Positions 28,037 to 37,815 are shown, counted from the first letter of the stretch. The stretch: DNA of 64,000 nucleotides from Paenibacillus hunanensis (GCF_014645615.1 NZ_BMMB01000004.1:496001-560000); one strand, 5' to 3'. The notes: a model not told the origin generated them from the letters alone. Program-made: numbers and translations.

Positions 28037-29737
28037 TTAGACTTTAAATTGACTTACCTGTGCTTGAAGCTGCTCTGCTGTTTTCGCTAGTGAAGTAGAA
28101 GAGGTTGTGATCTCTTCCATCGAAGCCAGCTGCTCCTCGGTTGCAGCTGATACATTCATCGTACCTGCTGATGTTTCTTCAGTAATGCGAGCGATCTCTT
28201 CGGCAAAACGCATCAGCTCTTCTGTGCTTGCAGACATTTGCTCTGCACCCGCAGATACTTCCTCGATATCACCAGCTACCTGATTAACAGCAGACAGAAT
28301 ACCTTCAAATGCAGTACCCGCCACCGATACAGATTCAATTCCTTTGCTAACCTCTTGTGTGTTTACTTCTACTGCTTGAATCGCACGATACGTTTCCTTT
28401 TGAATCGTTGTGACCAGATCGGTAATCTGACGAGCAGAATCAGCCGATTGCTCAGCCAGCTTACGAACTTCATCCGCAACGACTGCAAAGCCGCGTCCTG
28501 CATCGCCAGCACGTGCTGCTTCGATCGCTGCATTCAGCGCCAGCAGATTCGTTTGCGAGGAGATACCTGTAATTACATCGGTAATGTTACCGATCGTCTG
28601 GGAACGCTCACCCAGCTCCTGTACGATTTGGGACAGGGAAGACATGGAGCCTTGAATCGAATCCATCTGTGCTACCGCTGTACGAATTGCCTGATTACCA
28701 TCTGCTGACTTGGAAGCAGCTTCTACGGCAGAACCGGATACCGTTTGTGCACGAACCGCGATCTGCTCGACGCCGATGGACATTTCCTTCATTGCTTGCG
28801 AAGAACGACTTGTCAGTTCGACCTGACGGTTTGTTCCTTCCGCAACTTCTTGAATAGTTTCTGCAATCTGACGGGAAGCGTCTGTGTTCTGCTCACTGCT
28901 CGCTGTCAATTCCTCAGAGGAAGCAGCGATCGTCTCGGACGTTGTAGCTACCGATTCGATCAGGCTACGCAGATTGCCAGTCATGGTGTTAAATGCATTT
29001 GCCAGCATACCAACCTCATCACGATTTTTGATCTGGATCATTTCACCTGTCAGATCGCCACCAGCAATGCGTTCAGCCGATGCTTGCAGACGTTTAACGG
29101 GTCTGGAGATGAGTGCAGAGATGAAGAAAGCAATAGCAAGACCTGCCAGAATAGCGATGATGGAGATCACAATGACATTAAAGATTGTTTTCTCGCTAAG
29201 TTCAGTTGCAGATGCTGTAGAAGCAGTAGCATTTTTATTTTCGAGATCGATTAATTGAGAGAGAGTTGTGTTAGCTGTATACCATGATGGATAGGCTTTG
29301 CTATGAAGTGTACTCAGCTCAATCAGCTGATTTTCTTGGCCAGCAGTAATCATAGCTGGAATTAGAGGAAGATATTCGCTATAACTTTTGTCGAATCTTT
29401 CGTATAATTCCATTTCCTCTTGTGTTTGCATTAATTGCTTGAGTTTTGGACGCTCGCCTTCGATTTTTTGGAGTAATGCATCCAAGCTTTCCTGAAAGCT
29501 TTTTACCTGAGAAGGATTACGCTCTACGCCAACACTTAGCATCAACCGCTCGACATCGGATACATCGCCGTTCATAATACCGAGCAGTGTTACACTAGGC
29601 ATTGCCTTTTTATCAATGACATCGATTTGCTTGCCCATCCCATTAATACCATAAATACTAAGCGCCGAAATCGCAATCAGCAAAAGGATAACAGCTGCAA
29701 ATCCAGAGATTAATTTCATCTGAATAGTAAGTTTCAT
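28037..29737 (-). CDS. Methyl-accepting chemotaxis protein
   Basis: The product of about 566 residues has an N-terminal membrane segment ([19 protein letters not shown]), a periplasm-like four-helix-bundle sensor (about 30-180), a second membrane segment ([19 protein letters not shown]), a HAMP domain and a long signalling coiled coil. The kinase-contact hairpin contains the invariant [30 protein letters not shown]. The ATG at 29737 is preferred over a GTG at 29752 because GGAGAG fits as its ribosome site. A sigma-D promoter lies directly upstream, consistent with motility-linked expression. The ligand cannot be predicted. Confidence 0.95.
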   Translation of the reverse strand: MKLTIQMKLISGFAAVILLLIAISALSIYGINGMGKQIDVIDKKAMPSVTLLGIMNGDVSDVERLMLSVGVERNPSQVKSFQESLDALLQKIEGERPKLKQLMQTQEEMELYERFDKSYSEYLPLIPAMITAGQENQLIELSTLHSKAYPSWYTANTTLSQLIDLENKNATASTASATELSEKTIFNVIVISIIAILAGLAIAFFISALISRPVKRLQASAERIAGGDLTGEMIQIKNRDEVGMLANAFNTMTGNLRSLIESVATTSETIAASSEELTASSEQNTDASRQIAETIQEVAEGTNRQVELTSRSSQAMKEMSIGVEQIAVRAQTVSGSAVEAASKSADGNQAIRTAVAQMDSIQGSMSSLSQIVQELGERSQTIGNITDVITGISSQTNLLALNAAIEAARAGDAGRGFAVVADEVRKLAEQSADSARQITDLVTTIQKETYRAIQAVEVNTQEVSKGIESVSVAGTAFEGILSAVNQVAGDIEEVSAGAEQMSASTEELMRFAEEIARITEETSAGTMNVSAATEEQLASMEEITTSSTSLAKTAEQLQAQVSQFKV

Positions 29738-29785
29738 AGTTTCACTCTCCACTAGTCAATTGGTTACTTGTTACGTCATATATAT

Positions 29786-29812
29786 ATATCGTCCAAGTTG
29801 ACAAAAATTTTA
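29786..29812 (-). promoter_or_regulatory. Sigma-D (motility) promoter of the chemoreceptor gene
   Basis: On the minus strand TAAA (29812-29809), 15 bases, then GACGATAT (29793-29786); the consensus is TAAA-N15-GCCGATAT, so 11 of 12 positions match. The implied start of transcription is about 40 bases before the ATG. Confidence 0.75.
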
Positions 29813-30083
29813 CAGCCAAAATTACAATTTATTGGTTCTAAATGCCTATACGAGAATTATCAGTAAACATAATTCGATATTAAATTCAATTATTAATTTG
29901 ATTGAACGTTGTTATAAGAAATTTTAAAAAGAAAATAATTTCGCTATATATATATTATGATGCAAAAAAAATAAATTAATATCGAAATTTGTCGTTTTTG
30001 TTATCGGTTTTTACACAGTTAAATCTAGATATAGTCGTTTTACAGTGAAAATGCTGGAATCTTGCTTATACCACAAAGGATCA
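29813..30083. other. AT-rich spacer between divergent chemoreceptor and alpha-galactosidase promoters
   Basis: About 270 bases of very AT-rich sequence with no open frame of interest. It separates the sigma-D promoter on the left from the sigma-A promoter on the right. Confidence 0.5.
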
Positions 30084-30112
30084 TTGAATTGCTTGTCGAC
30101 AAACGGTATGAT
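30084..30112 (+). promoter_or_regulatory. Sigma-A promoter with a palindrome in its spacer, alpha-galactosidase gene
   Basis: TTGAAT (30084-30089), 17 bases, TATGAT (30107-30112). The spacer holds the perfect 10-bp palindrome TTGTCGACAA (30093-30102), positioned where a repressor would block RNA polymerase. The start codon is 50 bases downstream. Confidence 0.6.
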
Positions 30113-30161
30113 CGAGAAAGAAGCGTACTAACTATAGCTTGAGAGATGAGGAGTGTATACG

Positions 30162-31481
30162 ATGCGGCATCATCAATGGGCATACGTACCGCCAATGGGC
30201 TGGAATAGCTGGGACTGCTATGGGGCTGCGGTACGTGAAGAAGAGATTAGAGCAAATGCAGAATATATGGCAAATCATCTCAGGGAGTATGGATGGGAGT
30301 ACATTGTGGTGGATATTCAGTGGTATGAACCGGAAGCGGTATCATCCGCATACCGTCCATTCGTTTCTCTTGATATGGACGAGTATTCCAGACTGATTCC
30401 AGCAACGAACCGTTTTCCGTCCGCAGCCGAGGGGAAAGGCTTTAAGCCGCTTGCGGATTATGTGCATTCGCTCGGACTGAGCTTTGGCATTCATATCATG
30501 CGTGGCATTCCGCGTCAGGCGGTGCATGCGGATACGCCGATCAAAGGAACCTCAGTAACGGCGCGTCAGGTTGCGCATACGAACTCGATTTGTCCATGGA
30601 ATACCGATATGTACGGAGTGGATGCGTCGAAAGAGGGCGCGCAGGAATATTATAATTCTCTATTTGATCTGTATGCAGAATGGGGAGTCGATTTTGTCAA
30701 AGTCGATGATATTGCGGCCTCACGTTTATATGATACGCATCTCGCAGAGATGGAGCTGATTCGTAATGCGATCGATCAGTGTGGTCGTGCCATGGTATTA
30801 AGCCTGTCTCCAGGGCCTGCACCGCTCGGGTATCATGAAGCGTTCCGGGCAAACGCGAATATGTGGCGCATTACAGATGATTTCTGGGATCAATGGGAAC
30901 TGCTATATGAGATGTTCGAGCGCTGTGAGCAATGGGCGCAGTTTGTCGAAGTGGGGAGCTGGCCAGACTGTGATATGCTGCCACTCGGTCATATCGGTAT
31001 TCGTTCCGTTGACGGTGGTGGAAGCGATCGCTGGACACGCTTTACCGAGGATGAACAGACGACGATGATGACGCTATGGTCAATCTTCCGTTCTCCGCTC
31101 ATGTTTGGTGGCGAGCTGCGTGATAACGATGCATGGACAATGTCGCTATTGACGAACGATGAGGTGCTGGAGGCGAATCGCTCCGGTCATTATGCGCGTC
31201 AGGTGTACAGGGATGAGTATGATCGAATCGTCTGGACATCAGAGAATAGCAGAACTGGAGACCATTATGTTGCGCTGTTCAATGCAAGTGATGATCCAGC
31301 GCTGGTGCGTGTTAGTCTAGAGCAGCTAGGCTTGTCTGGTACATTCCGCCTGCGCAATCTATGGGAACGCGCAGAAGCAGGTATGGTGAATTATGATATC
31401 GATGTGAAGGTTCCAGCACATGGCGCGAGGTTTTATAAGCTGAGTCGGATGGATTATGAGGATGTTATTGTGCGTATGTAG
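30162..31481 (+). CDS. GH27 alpha-galactosidase
   Basis: The product of 439 residues opens with the clan GH-D signature PPMGWNSWDCYG and has VVDIQWYEP. The nucleophile Asp is expected in VDFVKVDDI and the acid/base Asp in WRITDDFWDQW. A C-terminal beta domain (LRNLWERAEAG, VPAHGARFYKL) is present. The ATG at 30162 is chosen over a GTG nine bases earlier because GAGGAG sits eight bases before it. There is no signal peptide, so it hydrolyses imported alpha-galactosides such as melibiose or galactomannan fragments. It is monocistronic with its own promoter and terminator. Alpha-N-acetylgalactosaminidase or beta-L-arabinopyranosidase activity also occurs in this family. Confidence 0.9.
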   Translation: MRHHQWAYVPPMGWNSWDCYGAAVREEEIRANAEYMANHLREYGWEYIVVDIQWYEPEAVSSAYRPFVSLDMDEYSRLIPATNRFPSAAEGKGFKPLADYVHSLGLSFGIHIMRGIPRQAVHADTPIKGTSVTARQVAHTNSICPWNTDMYGVDASKEGAQEYYNSLFDLYAEWGVDFVKVDDIAASRLYDTHLAEMELIRNAIDQCGRAMVLSLSPGPAPLGYHEAFRANANMWRITDDFWDQWELLYEMFERCEQWAQFVEVGSWPDCDMLPLGHIGIRSVDGGGSDRWTRFTEDEQTTMMTLWSIFRSPLMFGGELRDNDAWTMSLLTNDEVLEANRSGHYARQVYRDEYDRIVWTSENSRTGDHYVALFNASDDPALVRVSLEQLGLSGTFRLRNLWERAEAGMVNYDIDVKVPAHGARFYKLSRMDYEDVIVRM

Positions 31482-31518
31482 ATGTCTAGAAACTATACAA
31501 AATAAAAGCATGACAAAT

Positions 31519-31553
31519 AAAAGAGTAGAGCGCATTACGCGTTCTACTCTTTT
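31519..31553. terminator. Bidirectional terminator between the GH27 and degV genes
   Basis: AAAAGAGTAGAGCGC (31519-31533) pairs with GCGTTCTACTCTTTT (31539-31553) with one G-T pair. A/T tails on both sides allow termination of both convergent genes. Confidence 0.85.
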
Positions 31554-31614
31554 ACGTATAGCTTTATATAGTATGTTTAATCTATTCATGATCAAGCGAT
31601 CATGTCATATTCAA

Positions 31615-32502
31615 TCAAGCCATAGTCGGCACAGATGCAGGCGCACCTAAGCGTCCCAACGCACTGTAATGATTCTTAATCCAAGCCAGCGCCAGCGTAC
31701 CCTCACCAGCATGGATACCAGCTACCGGAATAAACGAAGCGATCTCGATCCGCAGTAACGGAGCCATATGCAGAATCTCTTCCTTCAGCTTGAATGCGCC
31801 TTCCATATTGTTCGCATGCATAATGCATACATCACGTACATGCTCCATATCTTTTTTTAGCACATCCAGTAGTTTCAGTCGTGCCTTCTTCATCGTACGA
31901 ATCTTATCCTCGACAATAACCTTCCCCTCTTGAAAGCGGAGCAGTAAATGAATCGACAAGAGATTGCTAATCACAAGCTGTGTACCGGATACGCGTCCAC
32001 TGCGATGCAGCTGGGATAGACTTGCCGGAATCATGTAAAAGCTCATATCGTTGATCATACCTTGAATCCGGTCGCGAATCTCCAGCGCGCTCATGCCTTC
32101 GCGGTAGTACAGAATCCCTTGCAGGATCATCTCGCGTAGTGGGAATGCGCCAATCTTGGAATCTATGCCGATAATCGGCGTTTCTGCGATCTCAGCTGCT
32201 TGCAGGGAAGAGTGATACGTTCCGCTCAGCTCAGACGAGCAGTGGATCACAATAATATCATCATAATGCCCTTTCAGGCTCTCATATAAACGAATAAATT
32301 CGCCAATCGGCGGCTGTGAGCTGCTTACCTTCTCATGCTCACGCATTTTCTCATAAAATTGCTCGGATGTAATATCGACATTTTCACGATAAACCTCGTC
32401 TCCAGCAATCAGGCAAAGTGGCACAACATACACATCGTGCTCACGAGCAAAATCGGCATCCAACATGGCAGTGCTATCTGTTACCCAGGCGATTGTTCTC
32501 AT
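31615..32502 (-). CDS. DegV family fatty-acid-binding protein
   Basis: The product has 295 residues. WVTDSTAMLD at the start, SSSQPPIGEF near 90 and IIGIDSKIGAF near 140 are DegV-family features. DegV/FakB proteins bind a fatty acid and present it to the kinase FakA for phosphorylation in phospholipid synthesis. No fakA is nearby, which is normal for multicopy DegV genes. The ribosome site is weak (AAAGTAGTGATC). It is divergent from the DUF1836 gene, with which it shares a 400-bp intergenic region. Confidence 0.92.
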   Translation of the reverse strand: MRTIAWVTDSTAMLDADFAREHDVYVVPLCLIAGDEVYRENVDITSEQFYEKMREHEKVSSSQPPIGEFIRLYESLKGHYDDIIVIHCSSELSGTYHSSLQAAEIAETPIIGIDSKIGAFPLREMILQGILYYREGMSALEIRDRIQGMINDMSFYMIPASLSQLHRSGRVSGTQLVISNLLSIHLLLRFQEGKVIVEDKIRTMKKARLKLLDVLKKDMEHVRDVCIMHANNMEGAFKLKEEILHMAPLLRIEIASFIPVAGIHAGEGTLALAWIKNHYSALGRLGAPASVPTMA

Positions 32503-32905
32503 TCAGATCACTACTTTCATTCAAAGGTTTCAGCAATGCCTTGAAATATGCAGTGTAGCGCGCCATCTCAAACATTGTGAGCATATGGTATTTTGCAATG
32601 ATGTGTAGTCTAAGAAGTTAAGACAAAATAGACATATGTACTTCATAACTTTATCATGTAGTTATTATAACTAGATGTGATGTTGATTACAAACTTTAAA
32701 TGTTGTTACGAAAACGAAATGTTTTTCGTTTCAGCTTCTTTTCGGTATAATAGTAAAATAGTCATTTATAGCAGCAGAGCGTTCACCATTTCGACATGAA
32801 TATAGACATAAGCTCATTGGAACGTTCGGGTTACATACTCCATATTCTCATTAGCAGTATGACAGGCAATAACCAATATAGTAGCAATGGAAGGAGATAC
32901 AAGAG
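32503..32905. promoter_or_regulatory. Divergent promoter region with an AAACGAAA inverted repeat
   Basis: The 400-bp gap between degV and the DUF1836 gene contains TATAAT (32746-32751) reading toward the DUF1836 gene. Perfect 8-bp arms AAACGAAA (32712-32719) and TTTCGTTT (32724-32731) overlap the -35 zone, which itself is a poor match. This suggests a regulated promoter. Confidence 0.5.
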
Positions 32906-33508
32906 ATGGAACCGCAATATCCACTGCTCGACCAGCTTAAAGAATGGGGCGAGGGTAAGGTCGCGTATCGCTTTCCGCGCTGGGAACAGCTTCCGATGAT
33001 CGGCATTTATATGGATCAGCTCGTCGCCTGGCTGGAGTTTCAATTCAATCAGTTTCCCGGCGAAACCGCAGGGAAGCTGATCACCCCATCGATGATTAAC
33101 AACTATGTGAAGCAGAAGATTATCCCACCTACCGTTAAGAAAAAATATTCCCGCGAGCATATCGCGTACCTGATTATGATCTGCAATCTAAAGCCCGTAT
33201 TACCGATCGGCACCATTCAAGCAATGATCGCTACACAGCTTAAAACGATGACACTGGATGAGATTTACAATCATTTTTGCGAAGAACAGGAAGCCGCTTC
33301 ACGGTATACGATGGAGATGGCGAAGCAGGAAGGTCGCCAGCTGCGTGATAATGCAGAAGGTTCGCAGGAGGAGATGTTAGCTGGATTCTCGCTCAAGATG
33401 GCGACGCTGGCGAATGCGGGGAAGATTCTGGCGGAGAAGATTACGGGGTTGGAAGGGGAAGCAGAGCAGGAGCAGTTGAAAGATGACCTGGCTCAAGCAT
33501 GTGAATGA
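32906..33508 (+). CDS. DUF1836 domain protein
   Basis: The 200-residue protein has the DUF1836 core (PSMINNYVKQKIIPPTVKKKYSREHIAYLIMI, residues ~60-95), a winged-helix-like MerR-type segment. Such proteins are thought to be DNA-binding regulators linked to sporulation-type lineages, but their targets are unknown. AAGGAG precedes the ATG. The C-terminal ~60 residues are helical and charged. A small XRE-type gene follows after 50 bases and may be co-transcribed. Confidence 0.85.
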   Translation: MEPQYPLLDQLKEWGEGKVAYRFPRWEQLPMIGIYMDQLVAWLEFQFNQFPGETAGKLITPSMINNYVKQKIIPPTVKKKYSREHIAYLIMICNLKPVLPIGTIQAMIATQLKTMTLDEIYNHFCEEQEAASRYTMEMAKQEGRQLRDNAEGSQEEMLAGFSLKMATLANAGKILAEKITGLEGEAEQEQLKDDLAQACE

Positions 33509-33557
33509 TCGTTTGCATAGCATGATAGAACGTGCAAAAGGAACGTGTCTATAATAA

Positions 33558-33773
33558 TTGTACAAACGTATACGTGATTTGAGAGAAGATAAGGATCTGA
33601 CTCAGCAAGAAATGGCGAATATGCTTCATACTACGCAGACGACATATTCTCGCTATGAGCGTGGCGATCTTGATATTCCAACGGCAGTCCTAATCAAGCT
33701 TGCAAGATTCCACAAGGTTAGTATTGACTATCTGTTGAATGAAACCAATCATCCGCAAAGATACGATTCTTAA
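33558..33773 (+). CDS. Small XRE-family transcriptional regulator
   Basis: The 71-residue product is almost entirely a helix-turn-helix domain: LREDKDLTQQEMANMLHTTQTTYSRYERGDLDIP, ending in VSIDYLLNETN, typical of phage-repressor-like proteins. The start is a TTG; the only ribosome-like motif (AAAGGAA) is unusually far upstream, so the exact start is uncertain. It lies 50 bases after the DUF1836 gene. Confidence 0.72.
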   Translation: MYKRIRDLREDKDLTQQEMANMLHTTQTTYSRYERGDLDIPTAVLIKLARFHKVSIDYLLNETNHPQRYDS

Positions 33774-33860
33774 AAGACGGATTGCCACACTGCAATCAGA
33801 TGATATACGGCAGCATGAAGAAATTATTTAAGTTATCATCGGAAAAGCGGCTCAGAAAGA

Positions 33861-33898
33861 AAAAAGATGAACACGCTCTAAGCGATGTTCATCTTTTT
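33861..33898. terminator. Bidirectional terminator between the XRE and TerD-vWA genes
   Basis: AAAAAGATGAACA (33861-33873) pairs perfectly with TGTTCATCTTTTT (33886-33898); T tracts occur in both directions. Confidence 0.85.
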
Positions 33899-33992
33899 GC
33901 TGAAATTCTGTTATTTCGCGATTTATATTAAACCTGCCCCGTTTTATGTTTTCCTCAGATTGGACTACTTCCAAATCTGCTATAAAGCAACA

Positions 33993-35465
33993 TCACGCCA
34001 AAATATTCTTCCGTCTCGCTTCCTCAATCCACCCCGGAAACTCATTCAACAACCGATCATACAATTCCTCATCGCTTACCTTCGAAATATCATCCAGCTC
34101 AAAAAAGTCTGCATTATCGATAAACCGTCCCTGTAAATCATCCAGCTCGCGTAGCACCCCGTAATTCGCATTGCCCAATCCGACAAATTGCCAGAACAGA
34201 TTATGATGCGAGCTGTCCGTGATCAGGCGAGCGATCTTGCTCTTGCTACTCACGCCGCCATCGCTGAAGAAAATAATATATGTCGGCAGATGAATATTCG
34301 GCTCTTCTACGGTATATTTGCGAATCACATCTGCCATCACCGGAGGTTCATTATTCGTACCACCCTTGCTTCCCAGCTTATACGCACGCGCTACATAATC
34401 TTCATAATCCTGCGCGGTCACACTTGGCGCACGCAGAAAGTCCTTCGCGAAAAACCACACATCCAGCTCACCATCATCGTCAAAAGCAGCCGCAATCGCC
34501 AGTACACGTTCAAAGGCTTCCTGCACGATCCCTTTTTTGTAGAGCGAGTACATCGAACCGGACGCATCGAATACAACTGCCACGCGAGCACGGATCGGAG
34601 CGATTTGTTTCTTTTCGAGCGATAACGTTACTTTTTTCTTGAGCAGATCAATTTTGGTTAACGGTACGGTTAACTTGGGCGATTCTGATGGTGCTGGTTG
34701 CGAGATGGATGAGGATTGCGTAGGAGCAGCTGATTCAGACGGTGCAGATGAAGTAGCTTCAGCTTGTACAGCTTCTACAGAATTGGAACCGAAGGAAGTC
34801 GGCTGAGTAGTTCGCAAATTGGTAGAAGCTGGCTGAGCAACGTCACGGTTCGAAGAAGGGGGGAGAGTCGTATCAGCAGATCCAGTAGTAGCTGTATTCA
34901 ACCCATTACTAGCCGGAGGTTGTGCATGATCTGCTGCACTATCGCCTTCGATCTCCACGCCAAATGACTCTGCCAGCGGCTGTAGTCCACCGAAGAAGCC
35001 GCGTCCAATCGCGCGCACCTTAAATGTATCTTTATATTTATACACTTCGATCAGAATGATCGCTGTCTCAGAAGTGACTTCCGATAACTCGTATGTAATC
35101 TGTTGTCCATTCATATGAAGTATTGCCTGACAGTTACGCACCTGTGCGAATGTGCCAGCGCCTTCCAGTGTAGCAGTAAATACACATTTACTAACTGGCG
35201 CCTGTTGCAATCGATTCAGATTGAGCACGAAGCGTGAGCTGTACTCATCGGCTTGCACTAGCTGCACGGATTGATGAGGATCAACGTTCTGATTGTAAAA
35301 GATAAAATAGTCGTCGGAAGGGACTTTACCTTCATCATTGACCATAAAACAGCTAATATCCAGTGCAGAGGGAGCAGCACCACATTGAATCGTAACTTCC
35401 AATGAATCGCCCGGTGGTAGGTTCGTATTTTGCCCTTGATTCAGATTTGTTGATTGTCCAGCCAT
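33993..35465 (-). CDS. TerD-domain protein fused to a von Willebrand A domain
   Basis: The 490-residue product is chosen from the ATG at 35465, preceded by GAGGAATATGGT; the frame extends upstream without a better site. Residues 1-180 form a TerD-like domain (LPPGDSLEVTIQCG, SALDISCFMV, TAIILIEVYKYKDTFKVRAIGRGF). A Ser/Pro/Thr/Ala-rich linker (~185-275) follows, then a vWA domain with a MIDAS-like DASGSMYSLY motif and FFSDGGV. TerD/vWA proteins belong to tellurite and stress-response modules, normally clustered with other ter genes and a TerC transporter; none is present here. A cytoplasmic calcium-dependent stress scaffold is a family-based inference. Confidence 0.88.
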   Translation of the reverse strand: MAGQSTNLNQGQNTNLPPGDSLEVTIQCGAAPSALDISCFMVNDEGKVPSDDYFIFYNQNVDPHQSVQLVQADEYSSRFVLNLNRLQQAPVSKCVFTATLEGAGTFAQVRNCQAILHMNGQQITYELSEVTSETAIILIEVYKYKDTFKVRAIGRGFFGGLQPLAESFGVEIEGDSAADHAQPPASNGLNTATTGSADTTLPPSSNRDVAQPASTNLRTTQPTSFGSNSVEAVQAEATSSAPSESAAPTQSSSISQPAPSESPKLTVPLTKIDLLKKKVTLSLEKKQIAPIRARVAVVFDASGSMYSLYKKGIVQEAFERVLAIAAAFDDDGELDVWFFAKDFLRAPSVTAQDYEDYVARAYKLGSKGGTNNEPPVMADVIRKYTVEEPNIHLPTYIIFFSDGGVSSKSKIARLITDSSHHNLFWQFVGLGNANYGVLRELDDLQGRFIDNADFFELDDISKVSDEELYDRLLNEFPGWIEEARRKNILA

Positions 35466-35683
35466 ACCATATTCCTCCCATATGTAAGTAAAGTAAGTAG
35501 CTACAATAGAACGTATATGCTTTACCATAAGTTCTCTAATCTTCCACGTCAAACTAAAAATATATAGACGCACAATTATTTTTCTCCTATACGTTCCATG
35601 TCGATTGCTTTCTCCTGATAAAGGTTAATAAAGGAAGTTAGTATATTAATATCCAACATACAATCGTACAAGGAGGTATTGAT

Positions 35684-37336
35684 TTGAAAAAAATCACAGG
35701 GTGGACAACTTGGAGTCTTGCAGCAGTATTAACGGTGAGCGGTATCGGAATAACGGGTGAGGTACAGGCAGCCAATTCGGTGTCCTACACAGCATCCACC
35801 GGATATAGCTCTACACAGGGTAGTAACAACTGGCATTACCAACAAAAAAGCGGAACTACCTATACCGATCTTACATATCAATCCGCGGCTAGTCGCTGGG
35901 ATGCGAACGGAACCTATCCATGGGTTTCATCCAACGCGCAGCATCCGGGTAATCAGGCAGATGCTGTGCGTACATGGGTGGCACCAGCCAGTGGCAAGGT
36001 GACGATTACAGGTACTGTGCAAAAAGGCAGTGCGGAGGGCGACGGCATTACCGCCACAATTATGAAGGATACGACCTCCCTATGGACCCAAACGATTCAA
36101 ACGACAACCGCAGTACAGCCTACTGGCGTAACGAATATTCCAGTACAGCAGGGTACAGCAATTCATTTTATCGTGAATCGAGTGGGATCGATCAGCTTTG
36201 ATCATACCTTGTGGAATCCGACGATTGTATTTACACCGGGCGCTTATGTACCGGACGATCATAGCTTGTCGATTCTGGATTTTGGTGCTGTCGCAGGGGA
36301 TAGTCAGCCAGATGATGCTGCGATTAAGGCAGCGATCCAGCAGGCGAAAGTGGAAGGTAAGGATGTCTACGTGCCAGCAGGGAATTTTGAACTGAGCAAT
36401 ATTCTGACCGTCGATGGGGTGACATTGAAGGGGGAAAATAAAGCCCAAACCATTCTGACTTCGACCAATCCAGATCAGGGTTCGATCGATCTGATCGGCA
36501 GTAGCCCGGCAATTCGCAATCTGACACATGTGTATAGTAGCGTAAGCGAGCGAGATGGTACTAACGCGAAGAATAGCATCAGCGTCAAAAATGCAACGAA
36601 TTTTGTCGTCGATAACATCAATGTCCAAAAAGCCAGCACCGCCGGTATCTATGTTACTGATTCGGTCGGTGGAACGATCACGAACAATACCGTACAAAAT
36701 ACACAGGCAGACGGTATTCATATGACTGGAGACAGCAGTGATATTACCGTGCAATACAATACCGTAAAGCAGGTTGGCGATGATACAATTGCTGTCGTTA
36801 GTTACGGTAAGAGTGACAAGTCTGATGGCGACAAAGGTCAAACGAACAACATTCGTATTTTGAATAATGATGTAGGTTATGATTCCAATGCACGCGGTAT
36901 CTCTGTCGTTGGTGGACGGGATGTGCGGATTGAAAGTAATCATATCGAACGCACACAAATGGCTGGCATCTATATTGCGACTGAAACAGGCCCTGACGGT
37001 GATTACAATACACAGCCAGTGGATTCGGTCACGATCAATAATAATGTAGTTGATCGCACAGCCCTGAAGCCGGATGGAGGTCATGCAGATATGCTCGTAT
37101 ATGCAGGCTATACAGCGATCAATGATGTTACGTTTAACGATAATATAAGCTCCAATGCGACCAAATACAGCGCAGGCGTATGGGGACGCTCCACGCCACA
37201 GATCGGTACTGTGACATTTAACAATACAACCATTATCAATCCTAAAGACCCAAACCAGGTCTATAATTTTACTAAAGGTACAGTGTACTGGAATGGTGTT
37301 CAAGTATATCCAACGAATGCAGCTACCCAACAATAA
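35684..37336 (+). CDS. Secreted right-handed beta-helix protein (pectin-lyase-like)
   Basis: AAGGAGG precedes a TTG start. An N-terminal signal peptide (MKKITGWTTWSLAAVL..., cleavage near VQAA-NS, ~31) indicates secretion. Residues ~35-185 form a beta-sandwich. From ~195 the chain is a pectin-lyase-like beta-helix: LDFGAVAGDSQPDDAAIKAAIQQA (the usual entry motif), then many Asn-containing coils (ITNNTV, VQYNTV, RILNNDV, IESNHIE). It may be a polysaccharide lyase, epimerase or hydrolase for a uronic polymer; the active-site family cannot be assigned by eye. It fits with the plant polysaccharide-degrading profile of the window and is monocistronic. Confidence 0.85.
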   Translation: MKKITGWTTWSLAAVLTVSGIGITGEVQAANSVSYTASTGYSSTQGSNNWHYQQKSGTTYTDLTYQSAASRWDANGTYPWVSSNAQHPGNQADAVRTWVAPASGKVTITGTVQKGSAEGDGITATIMKDTTSLWTQTIQTTTAVQPTGVTNIPVQQGTAIHFIVNRVGSISFDHTLWNPTIVFTPGAYVPDDHSLSILDFGAVAGDSQPDDAAIKAAIQQAKVEGKDVYVPAGNFELSNILTVDGVTLKGENKAQTILTSTNPDQGSIDLIGSSPAIRNLTHVYSSVSERDGTNAKNSISVKNATNFVVDNINVQKASTAGIYVTDSVGGTITNNTVQNTQADGIHMTGDSSDITVQYNTVKQVGDDTIAVVSYGKSDKSDGDKGQTNNIRILNNDVGYDSNARGISVVGGRDVRIESNHIERTQMAGIYIATETGPDGDYNTQPVDSVTINNNVVDRTALKPDGGHADMLVYAGYTAINDVTFNDNISSNATKYSAGVWGRSTPQIGTVTFNNTTIINPKDPNQVYNFTKGTVYWNGVQVYPTNAATQQ

Positions 37337-37360
37337 AGCATAAAAATAATAAAATGAGTA

Positions 37361-37404
37361 AAGCCAGCAGAAGCGGAGTATTCAGCGACTGCTGGCTTTT
37401 CGTT
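37361..37404 (+). terminator. Intrinsic terminator of the beta-helix gene
   Basis: AAGCCAGCAG (37361-37370) pairs with CTGCTGGCTT (37389-37398), followed by TTCGTTT, 25 bases past the stop codon. Confidence 0.82.
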
Positions 37405-37815
37405 TACACGTCTTCGTCTGAGTGCGGTAGCGGTAGATGGCTCCAAACATGCCGAGCTGCAATCGGACAGTCTGTGTAGTGATATGTAGCTGTATAGCGC
37501 TGGATTCTATACAAGTAAGCAGTTATATAGGCTTTGATTCCATAAAGGATTGGAAAATCTAAGGATTGCCCATGTACAACATTACATATGTATTTAATCA
37601 AAATGAACTTATTTCGCCTCATATCGTCTAAAATAACGAAATTTGAGCAAAAATATGAAACGTTATATTCGTCTATGCGTATGAACAGTTAAGGAACAAT
37701 CTGTACATCATCATATGCCGCATCTGTAGAATAGCGATTATTATTCAAGTGACATATGCTCTATTCCAGCATTGCTGTGATGCAGATGCCCATTCTGAAA
37801 CGGAGGGGTAGAGAG
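37399..37815. other. Intergenic region upstream of the DUF3139 gene
   Basis: About 415 bases with no credible gene; a minus-strand open frame of 72 codons lacks a ribosome site and protein character. A weak promoter-like pair (TTGAGC, 17 bases, TATTCG) lies near 37644-37672. Confidence 0.4.

Noticed and set aside
28238..28708. 156-codon open frame opposite the chemoreceptor
   Set aside because: Cys/Arg-rich shadow of the conserved signalling domain.
36080..37333. 417-codon open frame antisense to the secreted beta-helix gene
   Set aside because: No ribosome site, odd amino-acid composition rich in Ile, Cys and His, and full overlap with a convincing secreted protein; it is a shadow of codon bias.
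37404..37622. 72-codon minus-strand frame in the gap before the DUF3139 gene
   Set aside because: No ribosome site, Tyr/Ile/His-rich composition, overlaps terminator sequence.
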